Positions 61,094 through 64,000 of a stretch of DNA of 64,000 nucleotides are shown here, one piece after another (the stretch's first letter is position 1; every line of letters begins with the position of its first letter). Under the pieces are notes generated by a model. The model was not told where the DNA came from, did no database searches, and saw only the letters and a list, made by a program, of their open reading frames with translations. The DNA comes from Nodularia sp. LEGE 06071 (GTDB lineage Bacteria; Cyanobacteriota; Cyanobacteriia; Cyanobacteriales; Nostocaceae). Made by a program: the position numbers and the translations under genes. The stretch is from NCBI RefSeq assembly GCF_015207755.1, contig NZ_JADEWH010000001.1:744001-808000 (forward strand), written 5' to 3'.

Positions 61094-61735
61094 CTAGGAA
61101 ATTGCCCCTAGTGATCATCTGGTGAAGAATTGGGCAATTAGGGTGCGGTGGAGGCTTTTTGCTTTACCAGGACAAGCGATCGGCTGGCTCAGATATGGCA
61201 ATTCCTCACCCCAATAAATGCAAGATGCCACTGCTACTTGTCTGATTTACGACTCGGATTCTAAATTGCCAAAAGTTATGTGTCTTATACTATACTTTTG
61301 CTTTTGTTGAAATATTATTTATTGTAGGATCACTGATTATATTATTCCCAGCGTAAATAAAATTTACCTGCAAGTGTTAGCGCAACAGTTGCAAAGGGAA
61401 AACTTAATATACAGCGACATCTGGTTTTTGCAGCCAGTTTTGAGCGCTATATCTATGTATGAGATAGTTTTCGCAGGAGGTACAGGAAAATTTGGCATCC
61501 CAGGATAAACTCTCTCACATGAAAATTGACTCGAAAAATGTCACTGCACTAGAACAATTGGCGATCGGCACCAGCCATTGAGGCCAATGACTGTGAGTAA
61601 ATATTTTGACCGTCAGCTCTCCTATAGCCAAATAACCTTATTGCTCAAAATGCTCTGCTCTCAACTGAGGATGAAACATTCCCACCTGATTCGATTATTC
61701 TTTATCCGACTGCCGTTGCTGCAGGAAAGCAGTGC
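61094..61735. other. Intergenic region before the hybrid kinase
   Basis: About 640 bases without a convincing gene. Short readable fragments (for example MKIDSKNVTALEQLAIGTSH at 61519 onward) end in early stops and could be gene remains. No clear promoter or repeat was recognised. Confidence 0.35.
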
Positions 61736-64000
61736 ATGAAATCTCAAGTAAACAGTAAGCCGAAAATTTTAGTTGTTGACGACGAACCGGATAACCTTGA
61801 CTTGCTTTACCGCACCTTTTGTCGCGATTATCAGGTGTTGAGAGCAATATCTGGCCCGGCGGCACTGGATTTGCTAGCGCAAGAAGGCAATATTTCCGTG
61901 ATCATCTCAGATCAGCGAATGCCGATCATGAGCGGTACGGAATTTTTAAGCCTGACAGCAACTCAATATCCAGATATTATTCGGATTATTTTAACTGGTT
62001 ATACAGATGTCGAAGACTTAGTTGAAGCCATCAATGCTGGTAAGGTGTTCAAATATGTCACTAAACCCTGGGAATCAGAGGAACTCAAAGCTTTAGTTCG
62101 TCAAGCCTTAGATACCCATAACGTCCTTAAAGCCCGCACCCGTGAACTAACGCGGACTCTGCGCCAGGAATCACTGCTGAACGGAATTACAAATACGATC
62201 CGCAGCGCTCTAGACTATCGGCAAATTTTACAAGCAATTGTCGATACAATGGGTCGGATGTTGGAGGTTGATGTTTGCCTGTTACGTCCCTTTCAAGATG
62301 GGCGATTGATCGATGAAGGATTCATTTACCAGAAAGTTGCTTCTTCATCGCCCGCCGCTGTTTTGGCGGAAACTATTTGGGAAGTTCGCGAAGTTCAGGT
62401 GATTTACGATGTCCCTGGTGATCAGCGCATTCAGGGAGAAACACCCGAATTTTCTCAACGAGCCGCAGCTTTTGCGACAGCCAACATTTCCTCTAGTTTG
62501 ATTGTACCTTTGATTTGGCAGCAGGAATTGATGGCAGTGCTGGCGCTACACCAGTGTGAACAATCCCGCAACTGGGACAAGGATGAGGTAAACCTGGTAT
62601 TAATGGTGGTAGATCAGGCAGCCTTAGCTTTGTCTCAAGCCTATGCTTACGAACAGGTACGCGCCCTGGCTAAGAGAGAAGCCTTAATTAATACAATTAC
62701 GACGGCAATTCGTTCTAGCTTAGACCCGCAAGATATTTTTGCGGCTATTACTCAACAATTGGGACAAGCCTTACAAGTCGATGGCTCGATGTTGTCTTTA
62801 TGGGCTGAGGAAGATGAGTTTGTTCATTGTGTGGGCTTGTATGACAGTAGTCACAATTCGGAAAATTCCCCACATAGCCCCAAAAGAGTTTTAGATAGTC
62901 CTGTGCTTTTGAAGACGGAATCACCAGCAGCACAGATTCCCAAGACTCCGATCCTGCAAGCAATTTTACGGACTCAGGAGCCAGTGATAATTCACGATGT
63001 CAGCGATTGTGATCTAGAAATTAAGGGTGTCGATTTGCCTTTGAAAATTCCAGCGCGATCGCTAATGGTAGTTCCCCTACTGGCTGATGGCAAATGTATC
63101 GGTAGTATTACCCTACAAGAAGGTCAGAAAGTACGCAAATGGTTAGCGTCGGATGTCGAACTAGCTAAAGCAGTAGCAGCCCAAGCGGCGATCGCCGTGC
63201 AGCAATCACGCTTATACCAAAAAACTCGTGAGCAAGCCGAGCGCTTGTTACAACTAGACAAACAGAAAACCGAATTTTTTCAAAATATTTCCCATGAATT
63301 CCGCACTCCCATCACCTTAATTCAAGGGCCTTTAGAGTCTGCGGTAGCTGTCGGAGAAGGGTTATCTCATAAACAAAGTGCGATCGCCCTGCGTAACTCC
63401 CGCCGCCTATTAAGACTCGTCAACCAACTACTAGACCTGCAACGCCTAGATGCTGGCAGAATGCAGCCCAGTTTCCGCCCCTGTAATTTAGTGGAATTTG
63501 TCAGCCAAATTGTGGAATCATTCCGTCCCTACGGTGAAAAGAAGGGACTACATCTAGAGATAGAAATGAGTGAATGTCCTCCAGTCTACTTGGACATGGA
63601 AAAATTTGACAAAGTGGTTTACAATCTCCTGTCAAATGCCATGAAATTCACTCCGGAAGGTGGCACAATTCGGGTCAAATTGCAATCGGAAAAGAACCAT
63701 TGCAAATTGCAAGTACAAGACACCGGAATTGGCATTGCTCCCGCAGAACTTCCCCAACTATTTGAGCGCTTTCGCCAAGCCGAAGGCTCAGAAAATCGCT
63801 CCTATGAAGGCAGTGGTTTGGGTTTGGCTTTAGTCAAAGAGTTAGTGGAAATGCACGGCGGCAAAGTCACTGTAGACTCAATTTATAGAAAAGGTACAAC
63901 CTTTACCCTCTGGCTAGTTACTGGTCATTCTCACTTACCCAGAGAGCAAGTAGTAGAAACTCCTCTGGAATTAAATACGACTCGCGCCAAAGTAGAATTA
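61736..64000 (+). CDS. Hybrid sensor kinase: receiver-GAF-GAF-histidine kinase (cut by window end)
   Basis: At least 755 residues, open at the window end. Residues 9-125 are a receiver (ILVVDDEPDN, D59 in VIISDQRMP, YVTKPWE) of the RpfG-like type; two GAF domains follow (about 150-305 and 325-480); then HisKA with FFQNISHEFRTPITLIQGPL (His near 519) and an ATPase domain with NLLSNAMKFTPEGG, DTGIGIAP and GSGLGLALV. More C-terminal domains, probably receivers, are expected beyond 64000. The ATG at 61736 follows AGGAAAGC. The signal sensed is unknown. Confidence 0.92.
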   Translation, partial: MKSQVNSKPKILVVDDEPDNLDLLYRTFCRDYQVLRAISGPAALDLLAQEGNISVIISDQRMPIMSGTEFLSLTATQYPDIIRIILTGYTDVEDLVEAINAGKVFKYVTKPWESEELKALVRQALDTHNVLKARTRELTRTLRQESLLNGITNTIRSALDYRQILQAIVDTMGRMLEVDVCLLRPFQDGRLIDEGFIYQKVASSSPAAVLAETIWEVREVQVIYDVPGDQRIQGETPEFSQRAAAFATANISSSLIVPLIWQQELMAVLALHQCEQSRNWDKDEVNLVLMVVDQAALALSQAYAYEQVRALAKREALINTITTAIRSSLDPQDIFAAITQQLGQALQVDGSMLSLWAEEDEFVHCVGLYDSSHNSENSPHSPKRVLDSPVLLKTESPAAQIPKTPILQAILRTQEPVIIHDVSDCDLEIKGVDLPLKIPARSLMVVPLLADGKCIGSITLQEGQKVRKWLASDVELAKAVAAQAAIAVQQSRLYQKTREQAERLLQLDKQKTEFFQNISHEFRTPITLIQGPLESAVAVGEGLSHKQSAIALRNSRRLLRLVNQLLDLQRLDAGRMQPSFRPCNLVEFVSQIVESFRPYGEKKGLHLEIEMSECPPVYLDMEKFDKVVYNLLSNAMKFTPEGGTIRVKLQSEKNHCKLQVQDTGIGIAPAELPQLFERFRQAEGSENRSYEGSGLGLALVKELVEMHGGKVTVDSIYRKGTTFTLWLVTGHSHLPREQVVETPLELNTTRAKVEL

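Overview
The window looks like chromosome of a filamentous, heterocyst-forming cyanobacterium (Nostocales: Nostoc/Anabaena/Nodularia-like). Evidence: many GCGATCGC (HIP1) octamers; cyanobacterial gene families (Psb27, NdhF1/NdhD1, SphS-SphR-SphU, an SLH-domain porin, DUF1830, DUF4079, DUF3318, DUF1997); short tandem heptanucleotide repeats and small dispersed palindromes between genes; and a gene order DevH - LysR regulator - NdhF1 - NdhD1 that I recall from Anabaena sp. PCC 7120. Most of the window is ordinary core chromosome. No intact insertion sequence, prophage, rRNA, tRNA or CRISPR array was seen.

1-17 kb: an RNA-processing block (B12/radical SAM-DUF2344 protein, RNase E, RNase HII, all on the minus strand), a small conserved protein with two palindromic operator candidates, an LL-diaminopimelate aminotransferase-type enzyme, ClpS, a CPBP membrane protease, a GC-rich tandem GNAT acetyltransferase divergent from an AraC regulator, a pentapeptide/DICT pair, and a second B12/radical SAM enzyme. 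17-26 kb: DUF1830 and DUF4079 proteins, the phosphate-sensing operon sphR-sphS-sphU, a Crp/Fnr regulator with a textbook NtcA-type promoter far upstream, and an outer-membrane porin. 26-38 kb: two membrane glycosyltransferases, CofH, Psb27, a secreted GH10-like protein, an Rpn-type nuclease, DNA polymerase I and a HAD phosphatase.

38-52 kb: a stand-alone DALR protein, a DevH-type regulator behind an NtcA-type promoter, a 0.7-kb gene-free stretch holding a decayed TnpB 3' end and a structured-RNA candidate, a periplasmic-binding-protein-like sensor beside a Ser/Thr kinase, a PacR/RbcR-type LysR regulator, an NnrU/Z-ISO protein, a thioredoxin, and ndhF1 and ndhD1 separated by an unrelated 206-codon gene. 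52.8-57 kb is the most striking accessory part: a 1222-residue HTH-NACHT-HEAT protein whose last half is sixteen nearly identical 34-residue repeats, divergent from a small membrane protein and followed by miniature repeat elements. Its architecture is that of bacterial NLR-like (STAND/bNACHT) immune proteins. 57-64 kb: a ferritin-like small protein, a PsiE protein, a TPR protein, a zinc-ribbon membrane protein, a broken small gene, and a large hybrid histidine kinase cut by the window end.

The genes suggest a photosynthetic diazotroph coordinating nitrogen (NtcA sites, DevH), phosphate (Sph, PsiE) and carbon (LysR regulator, NDH-1) signals. The main candidate for an undescribed system is the NACHT-HEAT locus; the 206-codon insert in the ndh cluster and the structured-RNA/TnpB relic region come next.
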